64,000 bases of DNA from Catonia carolina (lineage: Eukaryota > Arthropoda > Insecta > Hemiptera > Achilidae). Location of the stretch: NCBI GenBank assembly GCA_035578175.1, contig JAQMRL010000010.1, forward strand, positions 30,558,784 through 30,622,783. Reading direction: 5' to 3'. Positions within the stretch are counted from its first letter, which is position 1. Every line of letters begins with the position of its first letter. The notes under the pieces are model-generated. The model worked only from the letters and a program-made list of their open reading frames with translations. It searched no databases and was not told where the DNA came from. This document shows positions 46,986 through 56,763 of the stretch, one piece after another. Made by a program: the position numbers and the translations under genes.

Positions 46986-47925
46986 CGAGGTGTGTCTATT
47001 AAATAACGAGACTGACGTAAAAAATTTTATTGTTATTTTATACATAATCACTTATTGTCAGCTTCAATATACACTCCTTCTCTATTCCTACAACGCTCCA
47101 TGCGAATTTTCCATTGTTGGAATCAGTGCTGGAAGTCATCTTCTGTCAGCTCCTTCAGGACACGTGCCGCTTTCTCTTTTTACACAGACTCAGACTCTTT
47201 ACACAGACTCAAATCTTGTCCATTTTAATACAGATTTCACCTTAGGGAACAGGTAGAAGATAATAACATGTGATGAAACGTGGTTTTTTACTTATGATCA
47301 GGTAACGAAGCGCCAATCCATGCACTGGAAGAGCCGAACTTCACCGAGAGCCAAAAAAGCTCGAATGAGCAAGTCAAAATTTAAAGCAATGATGATTGTT
47401 TTTTTTTATATCTATGGGATTGTGTACCTTCACTGGGTTCCTGAACGTCAAACAATTAATCAATATTTCTACCTTGAGGTACTTTCTAAACTATGTCAAA
47501 GAGTAAGGAAAAAACGCCCCGAAATGTGGAAGGACAAATCATGGGTTCTCCACCAACACAATGCGCCAGCTCATTCCGCATTATCTGTCAAGAAGTTCCT
47601 AGCCAAGTACAGCATCTCAGTATTAGAACATCCATTTTATTCACCAGATCTTGCACCATGTGACTTCTACCTGTTCCCTAAGGTGGAATCTGCATTAAAA
47701 GGGACAAGATTTGAGTCTGTGGAAGCTGTAAAAGAGAAAGCGGCACGTGTCCTGAAGGAGCTGACAGAAGATGACTTCCAGTACTGTTTCCAACAATGGA
47801 AAATTCGCAAGTAGCATTGTAGGGATAGAGAAAGATTGTAGCCTATATTGAAGGTGACAATGATTATGTATAAAATTAAAATAAAATTTTTTACGTCAGT
47901 ACCGTTATTTAATAGCCACAGCTCG
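46986..47925. mobile_element. Mariner copy with both ends derived from its 3' end
   Basis: The left arm 46986-47195 is the reverse complement of the element's own 3' end (terminal repeat CGAGGTGTGTCTATTAAATA, then the C-terminal codons on the minus strand). The right part 47196-47925 is the plus-strand transposase core and normal 3' end. TA flanks both sides (46984-46985 and 47926-47927). The 5' end and the DNA-binding half of the gene are gone. Such foldback mariners arise through aberrant gap repair or single-strand folding. Confidence 0.85.
47245..47814 (+). pseudogene. Mariner transposase catalytic domain, inactive
   Basis: The frame upstream of 47320 supplies TCDETWFFTYD (first Asp). 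The open frame to 47814 has WKSRTSPRAKKARMSKSKFK, LHQHNAPAHSALSVKKFLA and YSPDLAPCDFYLFP (third Asp). The second catalytic site reads His-Gln-His-Asn where active mariners have His-Asp-Asn, so an essential acidic residue is lost. The C terminus KELTEDDFQYCFQQWKIRK ends at a normal place. A stop or frame change lies near 47259. The family normally cuts and pastes at TA dinucleotides. Confidence 0.9.
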
Positions 47926-48201
47926 TAAACCGCTGCAACAGGTCAACAAAACCACAAATATTGTTTTAAGAGAAGTTTTCAATTAAATCTTAATTTAATT
48001 AACTATATTAGAAGCCGTGAATATTAGCGAGTAGAGGGTTGATAGTTTATTTGTAAAACAAAGAATAATTAAAATGGATCTCTCGTTTATTTTTAAATTT
48101 ACTATCGAAAATATTATTGAGGTACTTTTTTCATTTAAGTACTTCCCCATTCTGTACTCAAAACACACAAAAAATAACCAATGAATTTTATTGCATAAAT
48201 A
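47926..48201 (+). repeat. 270-bp unit, right copy
   Basis: Starts TAAACCGCTGCAACAGGTCA and ends TTATTGCATAAATA, matching 46723-46985 with scattered changes and one insertion near 48125. Confidence 0.85.
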
Positions 48202-48780
48202 TATGATTTAATTTGTGATTCGGATGTTAAAAAAGAAATACTCAAATTTTAACACTAAATTTAGAATTACATTCTTTGATTTTTCTGCATAGCGTAAAGT
48301 TATTTAAATAGGAAAGTAACTCATTAGCATTATTGCGTGCAATTGTCATTCTGTCAGAGACGTCTGAATTAAAGAATCAATTTTATTACGCAAGGTAACT
48401 ATAGTTACCTTGAACTAGTCATTTTCGCTAACAAGTACCAGATGATTCTGTCTTTTAAACTACATTAATACACTTTCATAATAAATTGCCAACAAATTTT
48501 CCTTCCATCGATTCATTTTTGATTATATGGAAATAATTTGAATATAACCTTCAAGAAAATTAGGATCTTTTATTACATAAATTTAAAATATTCCCACCTT
48601 TCAAATTTTCTATAGAAAACAAAAAAGTATTAAAACGTTGAAAAAATTAACAATAAAAAATTATGACGTAAAGTAGAAGAGAAATTGTGATATCCTGATG
48701 GGCTCACTATGTGAAGGAAAGAGTTTCCTTAATATTGTTAGAGGGAGTCGGAGTCCAAAAATTTTTGGACTTTTTGGTTT
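48202..48780. other. No gene seen; AT-rich
   Basis: No recognisable frame or repeat. Confidence 0.4.
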
Positions 48781-49263
48781 TTTACATTTTTGTTGTTTAG
48801 GTCATCAGCCGAAAGGCTGGTTTGAATCTCTAGAGACTTTACTAAGTAAAACGAGAAGTGAGTTCATTTACCATTGCCTTCCTCACTGAGTGGAAAAGTA
48901 TGCTTAACAGCATGCCGCCGGGTCCTCTGAAAAGAACATATTTTCCACTCTGCATATGACACCTTCACTTCATCACCACAGGGTCTGTCTGTATAATGAA
49001 ATTCATTACTTTCAGAGGAGGATCTCCTCTGGAAGTAATGAATTTCATTATACAGCCAGACCCTGTGGTGATGAAGTGAAGGTGTCATATGCAGAGTGGA
49101 AAATACGTTCTTTTCAGAGGACCCGGCGGCATGCTGTTAAGCATACTTTTCCACTCAGTGAGGAAGGCATGGTAAATGAACTCACTTCTCGTTTTACTTA
49201 GTAAAGTCTCTAGAGATTCAAACCAGCCTTTCGGCTGATGACCTAAACAACAAAAATGTAAAT
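48781..49263. repeat. Near-perfect palindrome of two D 3' halves
   Basis: Two D copies, minus strand 48781-49020 and plus strand 49024-49263, face each other across a 3-base spacer. Both arms lack the first 160 bases or so of the family and stop at the same point (CAGAGGAG). They share private changes (GCATGCYGYYRGG region, GTGATGATGAAGTGAAGG-type variant, TCATATGCAGAGTGG) not seen in other D copies, so one arm was copied from the other. The identity even extends beyond the D tail (ACAAAAATGTAAA). Frames of 60-80 codons on both strands are repeat translations. Confidence 0.95.
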
Positions 49264-50610
49264 TTTGAGCACCTGAGAAAGTTAAAACAATGTCGGTGAA
49301 TGCGCATGTACATGATAATTAATTGGTAAAAATTTCAGCTAGGTAGGTTAAATGATTTCTGAGAAAAACGTACCTAGGTGTTAAAAATCTAAATTTACGG
49401 GAAAGGCACAAATAAAAAACAAAATATACACAAACAAATTTAATTTCCTATCAACAGTTGGTTAGAAAGCTGCATTAACAGCGGAGAATATTAAAAATAG
49501 TGAAACAGATATTTAAAAAAAACTAAAATTCTGTTTGCACTAAAACAAGCAATATACAAATATGAAAAATATTTGTTTTTGACAAGTTAATTTTTTAGGA
49601 TAAACCTGATAAAAACTTAAATTTTTTTAATTAAAATAATTTTTGTCGAAATTTAATGTTTTTGTGGTAGATCTAGGTCTAAACTATTGAAAAACATAAA
49701 ACCCGAAAATCAAAATTTCCAGTCAAAACCATCCTACAGTCTCCCCCCTTAATACGTATAAATAGGTGGTCTTTTTTCTGCCAATAGAATGGCACCGGCA
49801 TCCCCACTACAATTTGTTTTGTACACGAGTTAAAAGCAAAAATCACACCAGTTGAATCTCATAAAGAGTTTAATGACGTACAATTTAATTACGAGACAAA
49901 AAATAAAAAACTTTACATCGGTTTATTTATGAATAGAAAAATTAGATTAAAAAACATTCAAACAGTACTAAAAAACAAACAGTAGTGGAACAAATTATAA
50001 TTAAATTGAATGCAAAAACTACAAACAAAATTAAACAATTACTTGACAAAATTACGTAATAATTCAATTACAAATGAATAATTTATTTAAGTCGTACAAT
50101 AATTTTCAAATAGTATTATATTATTTTTTTAAGTAAAAATGTAATTACATTATATTATTTTTAAGCAAGTAAGTTTCCATAAAATATTTTATATATTTGT
50201 ATTTACATTTATTTATTTAAATACATAAATGTACTTGTATATACAAGTTTGTTATATACATATATACATGTATATTGTCAAGGTCAATTAGTTACTGAAA
50301 TAATTCGTCAAGGACAGACCGAATGGTAATGTTCATTAGAGATACGAGAAGCAAACATTTTTATTCGTTAGTTTTTATCATTGCATTGCCATATACGATA
50401 CGATACATTAGTACACTAAACATATATCCACTATTGTTAAATAATAATCGTCATCACTGTTTTATTCATCGGCTATTTTTTTAACGAGCCTAAATTTTTT
50501 ATTTGTATTAATAGTTAAAATGATGATACAGGTATTTATCTAATGAATAATCCACGTGCCAATAACCAAGTTCCAAATTCAATGTTTCAATTTCAGTTTC
50601 AAAATTTATT
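49264..50610. other. Family E copy at 49264-49745, then AT-rich DNA
   Basis: 49264-49745 matches family E pieces at 59440-60075 and 4386-4580: AATGTCGGTGAATG, GTACCTAGGTGTTAAAA, then ATCAACAGTTGGTTAGAAAG, then CTAAACTATTGAAAAACAT and ATCCTACAGTCTC. Beyond 49745 I see only AT-rich sequence with short ATACGATACG repeats near 50395. Confidence 0.55.
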
Positions 50611-51220
50611 AACAAGCCTGGTTTGAAACGCTCACACAATTTTCTCTTCCCAATGTAAATAATAAATAATATGGAGAAATTAACAGGGTACCATACTTTA
50701 AATATCTAAAAGTTATTTTTGAAAAATATTCACAACAGGAGAGAATATAAAAAGCTCGTAGAGGTTTAGAGATTGGTGCAAAACCTTTATAATAAAAAAT
50801 GTTTATCTCTAAATTATATCACTCTTCGGCGGGTCTATAGAGAAAAATTCTTAAAACAAAAGTTGTAGATCTTTTAATTTCCCATAAATTTTATTATCCA
50901 CTTTTGTCGTAAAATGCGTAACTTACTACAGCCGAAATCTTACTAAATCCATTTTTTCACAGATTTTCATGAAAAAAAACACTACCTGGCTGTTAAGAGC
51001 AATGAAACATAAAATGCATTACCTAATATTAATTATGAATGAATGAAACAATATGAGAATCAATAATGTAGGACTTAAAAATAAGTACGAAAAATCACTA
51101 ATTTGACGCTAAAATAGGCTTTGTAGAAGAAAACGCTTGAAAAAAGTTGTATAATTTTATATTTCCTTTAACTTTAATTGTATACATTTTTGTAGTAAAA
51201 TGCATACTAAGAACCCAATA
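50611..51220 (+). mobile_element. Family Y copy, diverged
   Basis: Starts GCCTGGTTTGAAACGCTCAC with ATTTTCTCTTCCC, then the Y body (AAAGTTGTAGATCTTTTAAT, TAAAATGCGTA) and a second Y-like body from about 51000. It is directly followed by another Y copy. Confidence 0.6.
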
Positions 51221-51222
51221 TT

Positions 51223-51673
51223 AAAAATCTGGTGTTAAACACTCACACAACTTTCTCTTGCCAATGCAAATAATTAACAATATAACCTAACATTAGTAAT
51301 AAAACATTAGAAATAAACAAAAAAAACTAACCTCAATAAACATAACCTTATTTTAATCATGAGTGAAAGACGCAAACTGAAAATCAACCTCAGTTTGGCT
51401 TAAAAATACGGAAAATCACTCTTTCACACTAAACTAGGCTCTGTAGAGAAAATGCTCTATATAAAAGTAGTAGATCTTTTAATTTCCTATAAATTTGATT
51501 ATAATTTTTTGTCGTAAAATGCATAATAACACTCACACAGATCCATCACTAAAAACATGTTTTTTTGGTTTCAGGGGGTCTAAAAAGTGGAGATCCGGTG
51601 AAAACTCGATTTCGAAAAATCGACATGAAAACAATACTTTCCTTTCTACATATTCATGTAGGCAAGAGAAAGT
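51223..51673 (+). mobile_element. Family Y copy, both ends present
   Basis: AATCTGGTGTTAAACACTCA with AACTTTCTCTTGCC at the left; CACTCACACAGATCC and ACTAAAAACATGTTTTTTTG in the middle; GGCAAGAGAAAGT at the right. The CA tract is reduced to a few bases. Confidence 0.75.
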
Positions 51674-51689
51674 AAAAAACCTACAGACT

Positions 51690-51900
51690 TAATTAAAACA
51701 ATTTTTCTACAGAGCTTATTTTTGCGTCAATTGATTTTCCATATTTTTAAATAGAACAGAAGTTTATTTTCATTTAGCGTCATTCAATCATGATTAAATT
51801 TTTTTCATATTACAGTGTATACTCATGATTAAACATATTACATTGTACATTATCTAAATTGGTAAGAGAAAGTAATTTGAATCTTTTACAACAGATTTTT
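51690..51900 (-). mobile_element. Family Y partial copy, inverted
   Basis: Complement of the Y left part (TTTTTCTACAGAGCTTA, TTTTCATTTAGCGTCATTCA) ending GGTAAGAGAAAGT. It stands just after a plus-strand Y copy, as at 7455-7790. Confidence 0.65.
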
Positions 51901-52009
51901 TTTCATAATTATTAACAATTCTGCCTAGAAAAACAAATTGATACATATATGTCATACTTTAATATAAGTATCATTATTTACAGCCAGTCAATTAGTTAAA
52001 TAACACGAA

Positions 52010-52345
52010 ATTTTTTTTTTTTTTGAATCCCTAGTGTGTGTACGTTGCAATCTGTTCAATTCAGAACAATAAACAACCCGATGACCCAATGAGATGAGGT
52101 GATATGTAAGATGTGTAAATGAGGTGTAGTCTTGTACAGACTCAGGTCGACCATTCCTGAGAGGGTATGGTTAATTGAACCCCAACCATCAAAGTACACC
52201 GGTAGCCACTCTCTAGCATTCAAATCCGTATAAAAGTAACTACCTTTACTAGGATTTGAACCAGGAACCTTCGTCTCCGAAAATCAGCTGTTAAACAGCT
52301 GATTTTGGTGACGACTTTACCTCTAGACCAACCCGGTGGGTTATG
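52010..52345 (-). mobile_element. S SINE, minus-strand copy, full length
   Basis: Poly-T near 52012-52024, body complement, palindrome CAGCTGTTAAACAGCTG and head complement ending CCAACCCGGTGGGTT at 52345. It is close to the family consensus, so fairly young. Confidence 0.88.
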
Positions 52346-52861
52346 AAAATATTTTAATAACGAAAAAATTATAAAAAATACTCTCTTAATTGATTTTTCT
52401 TACGCATTGCGAACATTCATTTCAAATTTATGTTTACTTCCTGTTATTTGTTTATTTACTTCTTTGAAAGAAAAAAAAAATGTTTTTGTTTATACGTACT
52501 GAGTACAAAAGAACTGCAGAGCACGTAATGTATGTACAGACATGTTTGATCAAATAACCGTAAGTAAATGAATGTTTCTAACACCTTTGACGTTCAGATA
52601 GGTTGTACACAGACTTTATCAAGTCTTCTGCGTCAGTACTTTACTATTGTTTACTATCAATAACATTTTATTTATTTTATTTTACACTTATATATCCTTC
52701 TATGTGTTAATCCTTTGTGCTATGTAAAATAATTTATAATAAATATTAACGAACACCGCAATAGCTTTAGTATCTTCAAACAGTCAATAGTAAAAGAGAC
52801 TGAAATTTATATTTTCGATATTTTAAAAAATTGTTTTTTAATAGCTTGGACCCGTGCAGAT
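52346..52861. other. No gene seen; AT-rich
   Basis: No recognisable frame or repeat. Confidence 0.4.
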
Positions 52862-54020
52862 AATTTCATATTGTGTTTTGGTCAACAGGCGAAAGGCTGG
52901 TTTGAACCTCTAGAAGTTTTACTAAGTAAAACGAGAAGTGAGGTGGTTTACCATTGCCTTCCTCACTGATTTCAAAGTAGCTTATGCTTATCAGCATGCC
53001 AGGCCCTCCGAAAAGAAACTACTTTGCATCCTGCAAATGACACCTTCACTTCATTCACCACAGTGTTGGCTGTATAATGAAATTTATTACGTACTTTCAG
53101 AGGAGATAACTGTGACTAGTGTCTTTTACACCTCTACCTCTTCTGTTTTTAAATAGTTCAGTCATATAACTGGTTGACCATGTGATAAGAGAGAGAACTA
53201 TTTTTTGTAGCCCTAGAACTAGCAGATCGAGGGTAAATAATTTAACACTCCGCCTGCCTGTTATGGGCGTAATTTCATATTGTTGTTTAGGTCAACAGCC
53301 TAAGTAAAACTAAGTAAAACGAGGAGTGAGGTGATTTACTATTTCCTTCCTCACTGAGTGGAAAATTACGCTTATCAGCATGCCGGGCCCTCTGAAAAGC
53401 ACATATTTTCCACTCTGCAAATGACACCTTCACTTCATTCACCATAGGGTCTGGCTGTATAATGAAATTTATTACTTTCAGAGGAGATAACTGTGACTAG
53501 TGTTTTTACACCTCTACCTCTTCTGTTTTTAAATAGGTAGTTCAGTCATATGAACTACTTTTACACCTCTACCTCTTCTGTTTTTAAATAGTTTAGTCAT
53601 ATGAACTACTTTTACACCTCTACCTCTTCTTTTTTTAAATAGTTCAGTCATATGTACTACTTTTACACCTCTACCTCTTCTGTCATTAAATAGTTCAGTC
53701 ATATGAACTACTTTCACACCTCTACCTCTTCTGTTTTTAAATAGTTCAGTCATATGAACTACTTTTACACCTCTACCTCTTCTTTTTTTTAAATAGTTCA
53801 GTCATATGAACTACTTTTACACCTCTACCTCTTCTGTTTTTAAATAGTTCAGTCATATGAACTACTTTTACACCTCTACCTCTTCTGTTCTTAAATGATT
53901 CAGTTTAATTGGCTGACCATGTGATACGAAACAGAACTATTTATTTTAGCCCTGCAACGAACAGATTGAGTGTAAATAATTTGACACTCCACCTGTCTGT
54001 TATGGGCAAAATTTCATATT
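52862..54020 (-). mobile_element. Two D retroposons in tandem, sharing one 11-bp target repeat
   Basis: The string AATTTCATATT occurs three times: 52862-52872, 53271-53281 and 54010-54020. D copy 12 (52873-53270, 398 bp) lies between the first two; D copy 13 (53282-54009) lies between the second and third. Both are on the minus strand and both reach the true 5' end (CCTGTTATGGGC). Copy 13 is longer because of an internal array. Confidence 0.93.
53541..53900. repeat. 51-bp array inside D copy 13
   Basis: Seven to eight head-to-tail units of about 51 bp, landmark TTCAGTCATATGAACTACTT at 53541, 53592, 53643, 53694, 53745, 53797 and 53848. The unit equals a segment present once in ordinary D copies. 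The 74-codon minus-strand frame (MTELFKNRRGRGVKVVH repeated) is made by the array. Confidence 0.93.
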
Positions 54021-54120
54021 ATGAATCTTAAATAACATTATTATAGCTACAACAGACTTATACTGTGATAAACCTAATGGCGGTCCTTGCACATTCAATA
54101 TGGATCTCGGATTGATGGTT

Positions 54121-54285
54121 ACATATACAGGGTGTGCCAAGAGTAACCCGACATTTTTTCTTAAATGTATTCCTTTCATCAAAATAATGAAAAATGTTCA
54201 TACATAGGTCCAGAATCGCTTCGTTAGCGAGTTACAGCTGGCGAAAATTTTCGTCCGGGTTTCAGTTCCCCGCACAATTTTTTTT
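54121..54285. mobile_element. Possible DNA transposon end
   Basis: Begins TATACAGGGTGTGCCAAGAG with AACCCGACATTTTTTC, similar to the outer ends of IS630-type elements in insects. It runs into the poly-T of the next SINE. No partner end was found, so this is a weak call. Confidence 0.35.
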
Positions 54286-54447
54286 TTTTTTTTATTGAGT
54301 GATAATGCCTACATAAGCTTTGGGCTTGTGCGTAGGTAATGATATGTGGTTAATTACAGATGAAAAAAATGCCAGAACAGACCGGGAATCGAACCCGGGA
54401 CCCCGGCATAGTAGCCATTTGCGCTGACCACTACACCACGGGCCGAC
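54285..54447 (-). mobile_element. tRNA-derived SINE (third type), minus strand
   Basis: Poly-T at 54281-54294 marks the tail. The head, read on the minus strand, starts GGTCGGCCCGTGGTGTAGTG, has the A-box-like GTGTAGTGGTCAGCGC and B box GGTTCGATTCCC. No matching acceptor strand follows, so it is not a tRNA gene. It abuts RTE-derived coding sequence at its head side. Confidence 0.85.
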
Positions 54448-54772
54448 CAACTTTGAAGGGATTCTCTCTTCTGACATACGTTCCAAATGTTGCCTCCATT
54501 GATTGCGGTACTCCTCCACTTTTTCATTTAGACTAAATACATCCAAATTAAATCTAATTTCCTCGATATGTATTAGATAGTCTACAGCCTCGAGCAGCCC
54601 TTCACCCTTCTTAAAAACCTCCTTTCAGCTGCCTGGATCCTACTTTCCTGGCGTTTCGTGGTAACCCATAACTCACTTCCATAAAGAAAGACTGGGACTG
54701 CTATTTATTACAATGTAGAACTTCACTACTGTCTCTGTTCTAGCTATTACCCAGTGTCCTGTTAACTTCCTC
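54448..54772 (-). pseudogene. RTE fragment, post-polymerase region
   Basis: On the minus strand reads VFSLNEKVEEYRNQWRQHLE, RMSEERIPSKL, the same family as the element at 40377-41058, and upstream pieces equivalent to RRVKGCSRL and GSELWVTTK. The fragment is cut at the SINE side, so its (GAA)n tail is lost. One or two frameshifts are present. Confidence 0.8.
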
Positions 54773-54799
54773 GGATCTCAATTTAAAGACAAAAAACAA

Positions 54800-54994
54800 G
54801 AAATTTTAGATTTCAAAGTTAAATATTTTTTTTAGTTTATTTAAAGTTGCATTAACAGCTCGGTCATTAGCGACTACGGTGTAATATGTAACGGTGGATT
54901 TTAACTTGTGAAAATTTTCAGACCCTGGCTGGGAATCGAACCCGGGACCTCCGCGTGGTAGGCTAGCGCGCTACCACTACGCTACGGAGGCGGG
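54800..54994 (-). mobile_element. SINE derived from tRNA-Gly
   Basis: Head on the minus strand (54994 down to about 54924) reads GCCTCCGTAGCGTAGTGGTA, CTACCACGCGGAGGTCCC and GGTTCGATTCCC. The anticodon arm and B box match tRNA-Gly closely (CCACGCGG, CCCGGGTTCGATTCCC). The 3' acceptor strand expected for a tRNA is absent and a conserved non-tRNA body follows. A related copy lies at 60660-60842. Confidence 0.8.
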
Positions 54995-55858
54995 CTAATG
55001 TTAAATATTTAGATAAAATATACGAACATAAAATTTTACGAGCATTTAATTTATTAGCCAATAGTTTAACTGAAAATTCAAGGTTGAAACGATTTAATTT
55101 TTTTGGAAAATAAATAATTTTATCACAATTTAGCGTAACATTCTTTTGTATTTTACTTATTTTTCCTCGAAAACATAATAGAGGTCAAAGATCGATGGGC
55201 ATTTAACTTTCTTTAGTTTTTCACTCTCTTTGCCGTAGGCCTATATTAGTCACTTATCGTTGAAAGAAAAATGTAGTAGTCAGTTGAAAAAATTTGTTTT
55301 GCATAATTTCAAATGTTGGTAACACTGAAATATTCTTCCATATGACGTTTTTATACATGACGAGGTAAATTTTATTATATTTACAAAAAAGAAATACATA
55401 AAATTCCCAGCACGGATTGATATTTTTTTTAAATGTATATTATTCAAGTACTAGATTACTCATCAAAATCAGCTGAATTGGAAAACACATTTTGAATACG
55501 AATTACTATTATTATTATTTTTATTTAAATATACAGAATGAATACTCTATAACTGTAAGAACAAATTTCATATCACCATACAATTTACCACCCACCGTTA
55601 AATTTTCATAAAACAGATTCAATCAACATAAAAAAATAGTAATGATTATTTTTTCTTTTTAAAACTGAAACGGTTTTGAGACTTCATTACACTCATTTAT
55701 TTCTCATTAATGGCCATTTTAGACAAGGTCAAGTTAGAATTAAGAATTTTTGTCTACATGCATTAGTTTAGCGTCAGTTTGTAATTTTTAAGTCGAACTG
55801 AAGTTAATTTTCATTTAGCTTCTTTCACTAATTATTAAAAGTTTGTTATGTTTTTTAC
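54995..55858. other. No gene seen; AT-rich
   Basis: Weak family Y-like traces (TAGTTTAGCGTCAG, AAGTTAATTTTCATTTAGC) near 55765-55860; nothing else recognised. Confidence 0.4.
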
Positions 55859-56385
55859 ATGCCCATAACAGGCAGGAGGAGTGTTAAGATATTTGCACTT
55901 TATCTGCTTGTTCCAAGGGTACAAAAAAGTTATGTTTCTTATCAAATGGAGATCAAAAAAGTGGAGGAGTACCGGAACCAATGGAGGCAACATTTGGAAC
56001 GGATGCCAGAGGAGAGAATACCTTTAAAGATGACGGAATATGTTCCAGTTGGAAAAAGGGAGGTGGGAAGACCTCGAAGAAGATGTCAGTAGTCGAGATG
56101 TACGGGCTGGAGTGTCTTGTGTTTGTGTAGACGTACACGATGGTTTGTGAGTTCGGAACAGGCTTATGCCTAATCCTTGATAGTAAGAAGAAGAAGAAGA
56201 AGATCAAATGGTCAGCCAATTATAAGACTGAAGCATTTAAGAACAGAAGAGGTAGAAGTGTAAAAGACACTAGTCACAGTTATCTCCTCTGATAGTAATG
56301 AATTTCATTATGCAGCCAGACCCTACTTAGTAAAGTTTCTTGAGGTTCAAACCAGCCTTCAGCTGATGACCTGAACCACAAAGTT
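55859..56385 (+). mobile_element. D retroposon split by an RTE fragment
   Basis: The D 5' part starts TGCCCATAACAGGCAGGAGG and breaks at TTATCAAATGG; it resumes at 56212 and lacks an internal stretch before the tail (GACCCTACTTAGTAAAG), ending GATGACCTGAACCAC. The RTE piece between carries a target repeat made from D sequence. Confidence 0.88.
55941..56211 (+). mobile_element. RTE 3' fragment of 253 bp with target repeat
   Basis: Insert 55950-56202, flanked by ATCAAATGG (55941-55949 and 56203-56211), a 9-bp duplication of D sequence. It codes the last residues KKVEEYRNQWRQHLERMPEE and GKREVGRPRRR, then a short UTR with AACAGGCTTATGCCTAATCC and a (GAA)n-type tail. It is a severely 5'-truncated copy of the family at 40377. 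Confidence 0.93.
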
Positions 56386-56408
56386 ACTTTATATATTTCA
56401 GGAAGTTA

Positions 56409-56763
56409 TTTCTAGCCACGGACTTAGTATGATAGGGACGGAGCGTACGTATCTTAATACACGCAACGAAACTGTGTCCAACTCCGGCCACTTGGAGAAA
56501 AGAGAAGGTTGTATAAATTTAAAAATCGAGCTAGGGTCGCCTCCCACTCCTTACACTCTCGGTGCATTGTATATAGGTGCTATCTGCATATATAGTATAT
56601 ACCTGCTGCGCGCATCTTATTAAATATAGCTCAGTCTTTGCTTTGGAGTGGGAGTTGGGCCTAGCTCACTTTTCTCTGTTTCTCTTTTTTCCGTATCCCC
56701 TCTTTAGACACAGATTTTTGAATTTACGCTCCGTCCCTATCATACTAAGTCCGTGTTTCTAGC
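56409..56763. mobile_element. MITE of 339 bp, 31-bp inverted ends, 8-bp target repeat
   Basis: Element 56417-56755. Its ends, 56417-56447 and 56725-56755, are inverted repeats with essentially no mismatches and begin CACGGACTTAGTATGATAGG. The perfect 8-bp duplication TTTCTAGC flanks it (56409-56416 and 56756-56763). Eight-base duplications fit hAT- or P-type transposases. No coding capacity; frames of 60 codons inside are chance. Confidence 0.93.

Noticed and set aside
53529..53753. 74-codon frame with repeated MTELFKNRRGRGVKVVH
   Set aside because: Produced by the 51-bp array within a D retroposon.
54924..54994. Possible tRNA-Gly gene
   Set aside because: The D, anticodon and T-arm regions look tRNA-like, but the 3' acceptor strand is missing and a SINE body follows.
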